Positions 43,040 to 54,609 of a stretch of DNA of 64,000 nt are shown here, one piece after another; position 1 is the first letter of the stretch; every line of letters starts with the position of its first letter. The notes under the pieces are model-generated. The model did not search any database, had not been told where the DNA came from, and was given only the letters and a program-made list of their open reading frames with translations. The DNA is taken from contig CM057133.1 of NCBI GenBank assembly GCA_029964075.1, forward strand, positions 18,686,699-18,750,698, in the 5' to 3' direction. Both the position numbers and the translations under genes were made by a program. Origin of the DNA: Patiria pectinifera (taxonomy: Eukaryota > Echinodermata > Asteroidea > Valvatida > Asterinidae).

Positions 43040-46000
43040 TGTGGTCTTCTTCTTCTTGCGTGTGAAAACCAAAGCAAAGAGGTAGTTAGATCTCTGGGTG
43101 CTTGCTGAGAAGCCACTCTCGGGTTGCTGCATCAACATCAACATCGATCAGGCCTTGGTACTCATTTGGGGGGCGATAGAGGGGGCATTCGGAGATGATG
43201 TGGTCAGCAGTCTGCTGCTCCGCTCCACATTCGCAAGCTGGGCTCTGGGATAGGCCCCACCTCCACATGTCAGCATTGAAACGCCCGACCCCGGTGCGGA
43301 GCCTGTTTAGTTTAACCCATGCCTGTCGTGGGAGATCAGATCCTGGGCAACTTCTGGATGGTACAGGAATGTATCTATGCAGATGGTTAGAGGATGACTG
43401 CCACTTCTGTGTCCACATCCTGGCCATCCAGTGGGCCTTTGACTCAGTGGGTTGGATAGTTGACAATAGATCCTTTCCACTTGAGGCAAAGGGGCACCGG
43501 GATTTGAGTCTGGGTTGTGTCTGTTCCCTGCTGATAGCTTGGTGGAGGAGGTGATCTGGATCCATGGCGCGTCGGGCCAGCGCCATGCTTGCTGCCTGCC
43601 TACGGAGCTCAGCTGGTGGGATGCCTGCAAGCACAGGGAGCTGCTCAACTGATGTGGGTTGTAAGCATCCAGTGATTGTGCGCAGGGTGCAGTTAACGCT
43701 CACATCTACCAGGCTGGTGTGTCTACTCCTACTTCATGCTGGTGCACAATACTCAGCCGGCGCGTACACAAGTGCCAGGGCAGAGGTGCGGAGTGTGGAT
43801 GGACTTGCTCCCCATCCTGTGCCCACGAGTTTACGGATGAGAGCACTGCATGCCATGACCTTGTCTCGGAGTCCGGCAAGATGTTGTCTGTAGGAGAGTG
43901 TCCTATCCAGCTTGACACCAAGATATGTGGTTGTTGTCTGGAAGTCCAAGCGCCTCTTGTTGATGTACACATCCAGCTCACGTTTTGCTTTCTTGTTGTT
44001 CAGATGGAAGGCTGTAGAGACTATCTTACCCTCACTCAGCTTCAGTCGCCACTGTCTCAGGTATAGGGCCAAGGTGCTCATGTCCTGGCTCAGGGTGCTT
44101 TCAATCATCTTCCACTCTCTGTGTGTTGTCAGGATGGCCAGGTCGTCGGCATATCCGTACTTCTTAGAGATTGTATCAGGGAGGTCGTGGATGTACACGT
44201 TGAACAGCATTGGAGCCAGGACGGATCCCTGTGGAACGCCATTTTTGAGCCGGCGTGGTCTACTTTGTTGCCCGTCGCTGGTCTTGAGCACGAAGCTGCG
44301 GTTTGAGATCAGCTCCACAATAAAGTGTACCATCTGTCTGTCTGGCAGCATCCGGAGAAGTTTTAAAGTCAACCCACGATGCCATACAGTGTCGTACGCG
44401 GCGATCAGGTCTATGAGTACAGCGCCAGCTGTCTCTTTGGCCTCGAAGCAATCCTCGATGTCCTGAGTGAGCAGGGTTACCTGATCCACGGTGGATCGTC
44501 CTTTGCGGAAGCCAGCCTGTTCTCGGGGCAGCTGGGGATCAATGATGGGATTGATGCGTCCGTGAATCATCCTTTCAAGCAGCTTGTATGGAACACACAG
44601 GAGTGAAATAGGCCTGTAGCTTTTAGGGTCGTCCCTGCGCTTGTTAGGTTTCGGGAGGGCAATGACAGTTGCCTTGCGCCAGATTTTGGGGATTTTGCAT
44701 CTTTCCATCGAGGTGGACAAGGTGGTTACCGACGTAACCACTCGGTTGCAGCATCTCCTGCATGTAAGAGGAACTCTGGGTGGATATCGTCTGGTCCTGG
44801 GGCCTTACCCGCCTTCATTGACTTCAGTGCTTCGACCAGTTCTTCTGTGGTGAAGGGGTTGGTGATGTTCACGTCCCCACCGTCAACCTTCCATAGCTCA
44901 GCAACTTCCTTTCCGACCTGTCTTGAGAAGTTTCGGTCTGGGTTGGTAAAACGACCATTCTGAAGTAGTTGCGATGCTATTGCATTAGCACTCACGGGGC
45001 ATTTGTCAGGTTTAGATGTGTTCCTTCCTGTGAGGCGGTTGATGGTGTGCCAGGCTTTTCGGTTGGAGTGTGTGAAGTCAATGGCTTCAACTGTCTCTGT
45101 CCAACGATCTTGGCGTTTCTCATCCAGGCGCTTCATTAGGATGTTGGCTGTGGCATCAGATCCCTCTTTGAATGTAGCTGCTGTGTGATCTTTGTACAAC
45201 TTCTGGCATTCTTCGTCCCAGCATGGGATGTAGTTCCTCTGGTATCCACGGGGGACTGACTGCTTGGCTGCGTTGGTGAGCATTTTACAGTATGCCTTGT
45301 ATGAGGTATCCAGGTCTGTGCTGTCCGGTGGTGGGAGGTTCTGGTTGGCTTGGTTGGTGAGCAATTTGAACCTGTCCCAGTCAGCTTTTCGGAAGTTCCA
45401 TCGTCTCACTGGTTTGCTTGAGGTAGGAGCAACGAGTGGTACCGGTGTGACGAGTGATGGTCGGTGTTGGGACCTTGGGAATTTCTCCAGCACTCGGCGA
45501 ACCAGGGGTGGTTGGACTTTTGTGCTGCTAGCAAAAGCTAGGTCTGGGTTCGAACCTAAATTCCACCGGGCAGAGTGGAAGCTAGCGGGCTCCTTTGGGT
45601 TGTATAGGAGAGTCAGGTTGTTGGCAGATGCCCATTCTACAAGACAAGTTCCGTCATTGTTGGATCTGGAGTAGCCCCATTCAGTGTGGTGGCAGTTGAA
45701 ATCGCCGGCGCAGATGCAGGGGTGAGTGACCGCTGGTAGGGATGCTTTGGTCAGGCGTGTTGGGGTGGCTTATACACGTTAATGATAGTTACATCCTGAG
45801 CCTTCACGGCCAGCCATTCCAGTTCGGAGTCATCTGCGGACTGTGCCTCCAGGGACCACTCTGTGTCCTGTCTGACAAAGGTGGCTAGGCCGTGGTGTTT
45901 GTTCAAGATGTGTGCAGCTAGTGTGAATTCGGGAATTGTTAGTTTCTCCGTCGTTTCACAGTGTGTTTCTTGCAGCAAAATAACAGAGGCTTTGTTGGTG

Positions 46001-46165
46001 TATGCAAGCTGTTCAATGATGGTAAGTTTGGCGGTGGTGAGACCCTCGACGTTCAACTGCAGTATCGCGGCACCCTCGCCTTCGACGACAGCTGCCGCCC
46101 GCTCGGGGCCGCGGACCTGAGTTTCCATCCTACGTTTGGTTTGGTTTCGTGTCATCGGCATTAGT
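43040..46165 (-). mobile_element. ORF2-only LINE (endonuclease plus reverse transcriptase), recently inactivated
   Basis: Non-LTR retrotransposon, 5'-truncated or lacking ORF1. ORF2 starts at ATG 46161. The apurinic-type endonuclease shows QLN, QETH, GDFN, SNPDLAF and SQHRPS; the reverse transcriptase shows KAPGPDDIHPE, SYRPISLL, QAGFRKGRSTVDQV, GVPQGSVLAPMLF and YGYADDLAIL. The C-terminus has a zinc-knuckle-like CECGAEQQTADHIISECP and ends at 43086. Lesions: one frameshift in a C run near 45765, one near 44735, and TGA for an expected W at 43736-43734. The 3' end is an AAGAAGAAGA tract (near 43050). Jockey/I/CR1-like organisation; the exact clade is not decided. Confidence 0.85.
43734..44741 (-). 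pseudogene. LINE reverse transcriptase core
   Basis: 335 codons containing the RT palm and fingers: RKATVIALPKPNK, SYRPISLL, GFRKGRSTVDQV, AVLIDLIAAYDTVWH, GVPQGSVLAPMLF and the catalytic YADD. The LDL of the usual ALIDLSAAYDTV site is IDLIAAYD, so the first metal-binding aspartate is kept. The terminating TGA sits in frame with the next block (43703-43086), so it is a nonsense change, not a natural end. Confidence 0.8.
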
Positions 46166-46199
46166 CTCCAGAAACAAGTTTCGGGATTACAGAGAAGAC

Positions 46200-46485
46200 C
46201 ACGAGAAGGTTGCCGATATCTCCTCTTCTGTGGTAAAAATCGATCTAAACTATACTTGTAAGAAGTCATTTTGACCAACATCCAATTATTCATGGAATTT
46301 TGCTGAACCTTTTGGATGTTTCCCTTGGTCAGTTGAGTCTTCTGTTTCTGATCCTGCCATCCCTTTGGTGTGAACATTATTTCGAAGGAAAGAACGAACG
46401 TCATAAGATTTAGCAATCGTTTTAAAACAACTGTAAATGTGAAGCATTGAATGATGAAATCTTTCCAATCACAAAGAACTGTCAT
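46200..46485 (-). pseudogene. Exon-like segment, first of a duplicated pair
   Basis: Open minus frame with TPKGWQDQKQKTQLTKG, MLVKMTSYKYSLDRFLPQ. It is homologous to 47040-47240, which reads PKSWKDKLQKT, stop, LTKGSLQHVKQYSENN. Family not recognised. It lies between the LINE start and the region upstream of the transmembrane exon, so it could be part of the NLR gene or an unrelated repeat. Confidence 0.3.
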
Positions 46486-46490
46486 TTTAC

Positions 46491-46880
46491 AGCGGCGTGG
46501 CCAGGATTCTCATCCTAGGGGGCAAGTGTGGGGGGGGGATGGAAGTTTCAATGGAGGGGTGCCCAATTTCATCCGTGCTGAATAATAGACATTGATTGCA
46601 CACAATCTTCCCATGGGGGGTGGCATGGTCAATGACAGACACTAGCTATACCACAATCGGTTTCCACAAGACGCTCAAATAAACAGCCACTCGCGAAAAT
46701 CAGGGTTTGGTGAAAAATATACCAAACTAGTGGACAAATGGCACATTATGTTCATCCAGCTAATCATGGGAACTCATATGACTGTTATTTCCAGTGGGGG
46801 GGGGGGGGGGGGGGGGCGACCAGGGCAAATTTTTCATGGGTGGGCGTGCGCCTCACCTCCACCTACGCCCTCCGTAGCTA
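46491..46880. mobile_element. Probable noncoding element with G-runs (GGCGTGGCCAGGATT start)
   Basis: Similar organisation to 32946-33412: a GTGGCC start, several G-runs including one of 22 bases at about 46797, and a right side CCTCCACCTACGCC. The boundaries are approximate. Confidence 0.3.
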
Positions 46881-47039
46881 CGCTGCTGTCACTCCAACAG
46901 GTGTGAACAAAACACTAGTGAAAGTACAGGAAGGTTATACATCTAATGCCATTTTAACTCTTCACTTTTCCGTCGAGCGATAATTGTAGATTGAGACCTT
47001 TCTTTGTAACTTAAGATTTCACCATTTCATAGGTCTATA

Positions 47040-47240
47040 CTAGACGACAACGTCTACTCCTGGAATGGCTCTCAGCGGTAGCAATCGACCTAACCTACAT
47101 TCTTGTCATGAAGTCATTTTGACCTACGCAATTATTCTCGGAATATTGCTTTACGTGTTGGAGGGATCCCTTGGTCAGTTAAGTCTTCTGTAACTTGTCT
47201 TTCCAACTCTTAGGGTGAAAAGTATTACAAATCAAAAAAT
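47040..47240 (-). repeat. Second copy of the 46200-46400 segment
   Basis: Shares TGAAGTCATTTTGACC, CCCTTGGTCAGTT(A/G)AGTCTTCTG and further blocks in the same order and strand. It contains stops in the frame that is open in the first copy. Confidence 0.55.
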
Positions 47241-47818
47241 TTCAAAACAAGAATATGTGTATTAAATTCGAAGCGTTAGATGATGAAATAAGCGTAAAAT
47301 GTTACGCTGATGAAATCAGCGTAAAATTGTTGGACCAACCACGTTAATTTCAGGCATGAATGAAATACATTTGATTGTACCTTCTTTGGAGTATTTCTCA
47401 TGGAAATGGAAATGTGACCCAATCACACTGCCAGCATTCACAAAGCCTCCACATTGGTCATGCCTGCGACAGCCCGATCAATTGATAAAGTGCAAAGTTT
47501 CTTCTGCTGAGTTGTAAATACAAACAAGATTTAAAGATATAGATACAGTGAAATCTCAATAAGCCAAAATCGGTTAACTTAAAAAATCTGTTAACTCTAA
47601 GAAAGAACTTCTTTCTGTCAAAAGAATAGCAAATCATATATAAACATGCCCACACTAATTCGAAATTTCTTACCGGACACTCAAACTCCGAACACAAAGT
47701 GCAGAATTAAATTTGCGTAATTAGACCACAGAAGAAACTGGAATGCTTTTGTTAAGTTAAGAAATCTTTCACGACTCGAACAATAAACCCAAACTTGGGT
47801 ATAGAAAAGCAGAGGCTA

Positions 47819-48451
47819 TTAGCGTCCGTAGTATTGTTGAAGAAGTCTATTCACTGCGGTGAAACTGACAATGATCCAAGCGAACCGTGACCAATCACAC
47901 AGGAAGGCGGAAGACGCACAGCAGCCGCAATGGTCGCTGCAATCCTTTGAAGAAATTTGCCCAGTACTGCGCTCCCAATACTGAGTAAAAAGATCACAAA
48001 AGTTTTTTTGAGTCATTATTGCTAAACACACTTCAGCTTTTCATGTGGGGATGCAGCGTACATGATGACATTGTGATTTGACTCCAGCCCGTAACCGCAG
48101 CAAATCCTGATTGCTAACATTGGCCCAAATGCAGCCAGCAAGCCGGTGGTCCAATCGCTGGCTCCTTGCGGTGACCACATGACCGCATTGGAAACGTACG
48201 CCTGGCTTTCGAGTTTGCCTGATCGCTACCGTGGCTGACTCAGCTAGCTGTAGCTTGAACCATAGCGCACCCACTATCGATCTATTAGGACCATCACGTG
48301 ACAGCACATCGGAAAAACCCTGAGCGTGATGCTTGAAAATCGCACGATCGCTAGAGACTAGACATTGACAGACGACACGAAATGAAGATTTACTATACAA
48401 AGTTTCACAGTTTGGGTGGTTTATTGTGATATTTATCCATAGAGCAGACAC
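47819..48451 (-). other. Uncharacterised CpG-richer block with two minus-strand open frames
   Basis: Two frames of 70 and 136 codons. The first holds a cysteine cluster (DCSDHCGCCASSAFLCDW) before a hydrophobic stretch (FAWIIVSFTAV); the second has spaced cysteines near each end. Neither matches a family I know. Position and strand would suit upstream exons of the NLR gene, but borders and phases were not convincing. Confidence 0.25.
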
Positions 48452-48853
48452 TAAAAATAGAATCGGAGCAAAACGATGATTTGTGATTGAAAAAGTACAC
48501 CTTTAAAAACAATAAAAGGAGAGTGAGCCAAATAATGTGTCGGGCATAAGGAGTTACGGTGAAAGCAATTACATTGTACATGTATGCATTATTTGTATGT
48601 GATCGTAGAAAAAGTGGGGAACTTTGCGTAACTCAGACTTCCGATATCTCAAAATTTTGATCGATTCCCTTGAGATTTGAATTATTAAGATTTCGCTGTA
48701 ATTCATCTTTATAATTGTAAAAGATATGTGTGTCAATAGAAAAACCTGTTACAAAGTCTTTATTTCACTTATCTTCACTGGTTATTACATTCGGAACAGG
48801 AAAGTTCTTTGAAATACCTCATTGCCTAATTTTCCTTAACTTTTGTTTTTCAG

Positions 48854-48989
48854 ATTGTCAGAGTTGAAGTCTGAGTACGAGAAACATGCACTAGAGGAGC
48901 AGTTGGAAACGGGTGGCACGGAAGACTACTTCACTCAACTGTCTCATCTTGTCACGGACATCATGGGTCAGCTGTCACTATCGCCTTAG
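48854..48989 (+). CDS. Terminal exon of an unidentified gene (44 residues)
   Basis: Strong pyrimidine tract and acceptor tttttcag|A, then LSELKSEYEKHALEEQLETG and GTEDYFTQLSHLVTDIMGQL ending SLSP and TAG. Charged and helical in character, like the end of a coiled-coil or scaffold protein. The family was not recognised and no upstream exon was found with confidence on the plus strand. Imperfect copies of the same sequence follow at 49040-49160 and 49990-50330. Confidence 0.5.
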
Positions 48990-49039
48990 GAAATTATCCC
49001 GGATTATTGTGATAAGTCTTTCTTGCGTCCAGAAACTAC

Positions 49040-50335
49040 AGACCGAGAGCACGGCTTGAGCAGATGAAAACAGGCAGTTTGGGGAATTGTTTTTTTTAAC
49101 CAGCTGTCTCACATCTTGCTATGGAAACTGAGGGTCGGCTGCCAGTACCTTCTCAAATTTATTATAACTCAGATGAAGCTTAGTGCCCAGCAATTGCAAA
49201 CCAAGAGCAAGACTGGAGGAGGTGAAAATAGTTGACTTTGATGGCTGTAGCACTCTCGTGCGGCTGACACTATCCATGTAAAACTATCCAAGAATTTTGT
49301 GTCACCTAAACAAAGTTTTGGGAGACACTTACCAGTCGGTCCTAAATTCTGTATGACCGTATGTCCGTAGACTTGTACACACCAGAGCTACTTGTTGGGT
49401 ACTCCTACAAAGGGAATGGTACCCCACAAGTGAAATCTTTACAAAAAGGGATAAAAGGACAACAATGTTCCTACCCCAGAACTCCCATCCGCTGGATTGT
49501 CCATATGTCCGTAGACCTATGTTTGAAGTTTTGAAAACATGTATAACTTCTACAAGCTTTCATAGATTTTAATGAAACTTGGAAGCAGTGACCCTTGGGT
49601 GGGAAGACAGAATTCTTCATCGGATTACTGAGGTCAAAGGTCATGTAGGGGTCATTAGAGGTCATTGTTAAAATATGCTTCAAATGTTTCTTTGTCTACA
49701 GAATTTCATGCATTTTAATGTATCTTGGGTGGTGTGATCCTTGGGTGGGGTTTCATCTCCAATCTTCCGAAATCGGAGGTCAAAGGTCGTCTAGGTGTCA
49801 TTTGAGGGAGGGCTTTTAAAAATGCACAAAATTTGACTTTTTATCAGAGCACACATCATATAGGGATCGACCCTCAGGGAAAAAAGGCGACACATGCGAA
49901 GCATCCATGAAACGAGGGCAACTCTGCAGGAACTGCATCACATCACAGTTACCTCGCCATCACCTCAAAACTACCAAAGATTGTTGCTCTGCTGGAACCC
50001 GTCTCCCATGAACCAAGAGTAAATCTGGAAGAGCAGTTGAAAACAGGTGTTGGAGAGGGTTGCTGGACTAATCCATCTGACCCTCGCAACTGTTACTCTC
50101 AAAGATTGTCGAGATGATGATTTGCTCAATCCAATTGCATCTCTGTAGGAGAAGTTGGAAATGGGAAGTGCAGAGGGTTTCTGGACTTGCATCTTCATGT
50201 ATATTGTTGATATTTTGGGTTTGCTGTCGCCATTTATATGATGCAGCTCCCACAAACTGAGAGGACAACTCTGGATGAGTAGGTGGAAATGGGCAGTGCA
50301 GAGGGTTGCTGGAGTTTGTGTCATTTCATCGTAAA
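49040..50335 (+). repeat. Degenerate copies of the 48854 terminal exon
   Basis: 49045-49160 repeats GAGCAG-TGAAAACAGG, CAGCTGTCTCACATCTTG and GGTCGGCTGCCAGTACC in the order of the exon. 50020-50320 holds three further versions of GAGCAGTTGAAAACAGG...GCAGAGGGTTGCTGGA spaced about 130 bases apart. All contain stops. The 49300-49900 part between them is unassigned. Confidence 0.5.
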
Positions 50336-50544
50336 TGATGTGTTATAAGTTGTCATTTTAGTTCGGTTTTAAGGGGTCAGCCATCAATCTTTTTGTTTCC
50401 TTCAGAAGAATACCCGGTACATGTAGCTATTTTGAAAGATTAAATTTTGCATCAGGAAGATTTAAAATCAGTTTTGGGTTTTGCCCTTCACCCTTACTGG
50501 TAAGTGCATACTCAGTGGCACTAGTCTCAGCAGGAAAAATTTCG

Positions 50545-50650
50545 AGAAAAATTATCAAGCTTACTCAGTTTGGACTCGAACCCACGACTTGCAATACAGA
50601 CATCTTGCCACTTAACCATCAAGCGTGCCAGGGTCGGCTGGCTGGTTCAG
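50545..50650 (-). repeat. tRNA-derived SINE with A and B boxes
   Basis: On the minus strand TGGTTAAGTGG (A box) and GGTTCGAGTCC (perfect B box) are about 36 bases apart. A diverged inverted partner lies at 50700-50805 (GTCGTGGGTTCATGTCCCAC). There is no intact cloverleaf acceptor, so it is not a tRNA gene. Confidence 0.5.
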
Positions 50651-50879
50651 ATCTGATATAATCTTGATTGCCCTGCCCCCCCCCCCACTGCTATTTAAGA
50701 TTTAAAACGGCCAGCCAACCTTGGCAAGCTTAGATGTGGAACATACGACATCTGCACTGGTAAGCAGGAAGTCGTGGGTTCATGTCCCACTGGATTAGTC
50801 TTATGAACTGTTTATCACAAGCTCGTAGTATACACTGAAGGTCAAAATCCAATATCGACGTAAGAAGCTGCATACATTA

Positions 50880-51180
50880 ATATAAATAAATAAATAAATT
50901 GTAATGCTTATAAAGCGCTTTCCATCGTATTAACAATCTGAAAGCGTGTTTACAATTATTCGCCCGTTCATCATGCCACGAGACCACACTGCAGCCAATA
51001 TCAGCGCACATTTGGTCCTCTACCCTCACAGGTACCCATTTATACTCCTGGGTGGAGAGAGGAAATTGTAGTTAAGTGTCTTGCCCAAGGGCACAAACAC
51101 CATGTTCCTGGCACGGTTCAAACCCACACACCATCGTACATGAGTCAAACACGGTGAGTCAAACATTGCATTCTATATTG
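50880..51180. repeat. Interspersed repeat with AAATAAATAAAT and AAAGCGCTTTCC
   Basis: An AAAT microsatellite leads into GCTTATAAAGCGCTTTCC and later TGTCTTGCCCAAGGGCACA and a GGTTCAAACCCACA stretch. This arrangement is typical of marine invertebrate SINE-like repeats. Confidence 0.45.
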
Positions 51181-51534
51181 TACCTCATGACTAATAATTG
51201 TCTTTTCCCACAAGTTAGTGAGACTTTTATAGAATATGAGTGAAGGATGAAGTTTGAGCAATGGAGTAACAAAACAGTTCATAGGGCTATGTTAGCCATT
51301 TTCAAACCTCGAGTTGAATGGAATGTATTTATTTTCTGTTTCTTTGTGAATAGGCATAAGTATCATTATTCGATAAATTAAAATTAACTTCATTTTACTT
51401 GTTCATTTGAATAGTCATGTTAAACGATTCAGTCTGTATTTTGACATCCAAAATATCAATATTCAGTTTATTACTATTCAAGTATGTGTCAAAATAATGA
51501 AGGGTTTGCGGAAACACCATGTGCGAATAGTTTC

Positions 51535-51625
51535 TCAACTAAGAGAATGGTTCTGAAGAGAACCAGAGGTATAAACTCGACGTTCCGGTCAGTATACTCT
51601 GACCGTCTTCAGGAGAGTGCCTAAA
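51535..51625 (-). ncRNA. Penelope-type terminal repeat with hammerhead-like fold
   Basis: Read on the minus strand: CTGAAGA, stem CGGTCAG / CTGACCG around AGTATA, then GAACGTC and GAG. This matches the hammerhead core CUGANGA - stem II - GAAA - short stem III - GUC, except that the GAAAC expected is GGAAC, which probably disables it. It is followed by the inverted GGTTCTCTTCAGAACC hairpin usual in these terminal repeats. No Penelope coding sequence adjoins. Confidence 0.55.
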
Positions 51626-51649
51626 CTCTAAGAAAATATGTGTCAAAAA

Positions 51650-53520
51650 CAAAATTGTTTTTCGTGTTTTTTTTTCTTTTTAAATGTGAGCAAACCCTGA
51701 ATTTGAAAATTATCACTTGAAGAAATCCTTTTCAAAATGAAATGAGTATTATAGATATATCGCAATATTTATCTGATATACATGTATGTACGATAACATA
51801 CAGTGTATTATACTTTTGGGAGTTGGTTTTTAGGTGCTTGGTAAGTAAAAAGGATTTTGGAAATAAAAACACAGTGTCTGAATTCTGATACAAATTGTTG
51901 ATATCTCAATGTTTAAGAAGTCGAGTCTGTAATCTCAGTGCGGAAATATGTTTCTGGTGACTAACGACATCTGGACAAATTTGAAGAAAATCATTTTTTT
52001 TTCATCTAGAAGGGCAAAGGGTGAAACTCTGAATATACAGGGCGAGTCCAGAAGAAAGCGACCAAATTAGAAGGAAAAAAATGTTTAAAAAAATGTAGCT
52101 CGCTCCATTTCACAAAATGTTATGACGGGTGTGAAATCTCAGCTTTAAAGCTAATTTCAGCTTTCTTTTGTTTTGGAATTCAGCTTTTTTCCCTCACTTG
52201 CTGTGTACAAAAGTATAGGAGATTTCCAAAGTTCAGCTTTTTTACACCCTTTTCAGCTGTTTTTATCAGTGGTCACTCACACCCCTGTGTTATGGTCTAC
52301 CCTGTTGTTAGTACCAAGGCGGGGGTCGTGCACTACTTAAAGTAGGAGGCTGCATGGAGTCCAAAAGTGAGGATTGATTCTTCTGATCTTTTAATCGTTA
52401 CATTTGATTGCAATAACAATAGTCCACACCAGGTGCGGATGTAATAACTAAGAATGAGCCGTAACCATAACCTCCAGTATCAGTCTAACTTCCAAATTGT
52501 TAAGTAGTCACATGGAAAGCACTTCATCGGCCCACGGTAGAACGTATTCATAATACATTTGTACTAAAGATTCAACAGTCATCTCAAATGTGGCGGTTAA
52601 CAACGTTTGTCGAGAGACAACCCGCCGGCGCCATGCTTGCAAATGAAGCCTTCTTTAGGTCAAGTAGTCCACTTTCATCGTTAAGCCATGAATGAGGCAT
52701 TCTGTGAAATTCCCATTTTTATAACCAATGGTAACAAGTTGTATAATAAATGTTTTTACAAAAGACATACGTATTCTTCAGTAAAGTCACAATAGCTGTA
52801 AATTTATACGATTAAATTGCAAAATACCACCAGAAATTCATAAAAAATACAATTTAACAAAGAAGGCACAAAATGGTATTAAAAATATAGGCCTATGGCT
52901 TCACAGTGTCGATTCCAACACCTGATTTAAAAAAAAGTAATACAAATGTACTATAGTGCTACATGTACTTCCCATCACCACTACCGAATACCAATACTTT
53001 TGATCTGTTTTCTTTTGTCTTTCGGTCACGCCTCATCCATGAAACACTTACAATTCATTAAACAACAACTTGTAAAGAAAGAATGTAATAGAATATTTAG
53101 CTTTAAGTTGCCTTCAAATATCTCGGGCCGCTTTTTTATTTTACTCAAAGCCTAAAATGCATCGTGGCAATTGCATCATGTAGCATCTGTTCTATTCACT
53201 TGGCCATAGGCCTTCACCACACGGGTTGTATTTAAAAATAGGTTATCCAAACATAACAGATTGGTATGTGGGAGTTGTGAAAATGATTGCCCCTGGAAGG
53301 GTTCATCAGCTTTCCATGTGTACCTCATTTGCATCTCTGCAGTCACAGATGACCCGGCCCATTGATTTCAAACAAATGCTACCGCGGTCCCGACCTTCCT
53401 TTTGTCAGGAGACCTGATTCAGTGGTGAATTGAGCTGTCAAAAAAACATTCAAGCGCAGTGTATTATTGTGTATAATATGGAAGGGAAGCCATATTGAAC
53501 GAGTTGGTGCATAATACATG
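51650..53520. other. AT-rich stretch, nothing assigned
   Basis: No family or splice-supported exon recognised. Short open frames (52946-53155 and 53226-53417) lack any recognisable pattern. Confidence 0.3.
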
Positions 53521-53539
53521 TATAACTGCAAAAAGTCAT

Positions 53540-54030
53540 AGGCGAAGCCAGGGGGGGGGGGTTCCCATTATTTAGATTGCCCTTTTCCATTCAAATGCTC
53601 TTTTTTTCACCAGCGCTATACCCCCCAATATTTCTAAAGAGTGCCCTTTTTTCTTAAGTGCCTTTTTTTCTTAACAAGTGCTCTTTTTTTCCTGAAAAAG
53701 TGCCCTTTAAAAAAAAATTAATTGGGCCCTTTTTTTGTAACATCGGCCGATAAGGATGCCTTTTTTGAAAAGCACCATATATTGTGCATAATCGTCGGTT
53801 TTGAGCAGCGCCTCCACCGACAAAGGGAACCAGCCCCCCCCCCCCCACACACACACACCCACACTCACATATTATGTTACCTAGTGTGAACATTCCTTTG
53901 TTTTCGTGTAGTTAAGAAAACCAGTGTAAAAAAGCGCATTGTTCTCTGTTAAATTTTTAATGACGATGCTTTGCCTCGCCCGCTACGCGGGGGAGGCGGC
54001 TTTGCCGCCTGCCGCCCGCTTCGCATAACA
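53540..54030. repeat. Low-complexity repeat with poly-T/poly-C and a GC-rich inverted repeat
   Basis: Begins ATAGGCGAAGCCAGGGGG, followed by repeated TGCCCTTTTTTTCTTAA-like units. It then has a short GC island at 53965-54025 with CCCGCTACGCGGGGGAGGCG and GGCTTTGCCGCC hairpins. Similar GC hairpins occur near 4260 and 18405. Noncoding. Confidence 0.35.
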
Positions 54031-54609
54031 AACCGTCTCGGAACAAGGCTAATTTTGTCGTTAATAACATTTCACATACCAAACCATTACTTTAGATAAC
54101 CTTGTTTTGATACATCCTGCACTTCATTTCAAATTTAACACTTAAATGTTTTAAAATCACACTACATAATAATATTGACCATAATTTGTGTCCATATGCA
54201 CATATTTGTTAAAAAATGAACAGTTATATTTCATTTAATGATGATGAAATTTTTCTGAAATGATGATGTAGGTTATCCCTAACATAAGTTTGCGACAATT
54301 CCTGGGAGGGATACAGAACATTAATCCAGCCCAACGTTTTCAAAATAAAACATCACACAGAGTTACCAACTGTCCAAGTGCTCAAACAGTATCACGTATG
54401 AGCGTCATTGACTACTTACACATGTACATGTATTACCATTTTAAAACAAATTGAACCACATGATTTCATTTGACAAGTGACTACTTTGACTGTAGCAATG
54501 TCAAGACTACAATATAAAAAACCCTTTTGATCATTAGTTGGTCTTGAACAAACTTTTTTTTATCCCACTGCTGCCACCATTTTTTTTTTATATTTCCTTA
54601 TCCAACAGT

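Noticed and set aside
43195-44606. Plus-strand frames across the LINE
   Set aside because: Antisense shadows of the minus-strand reverse transcriptase.
50560-50640. tRNA gene
   Set aside because: A and B boxes are present but a complete cloverleaf with paired acceptor stem is not, and a partner copy indicates a SINE.
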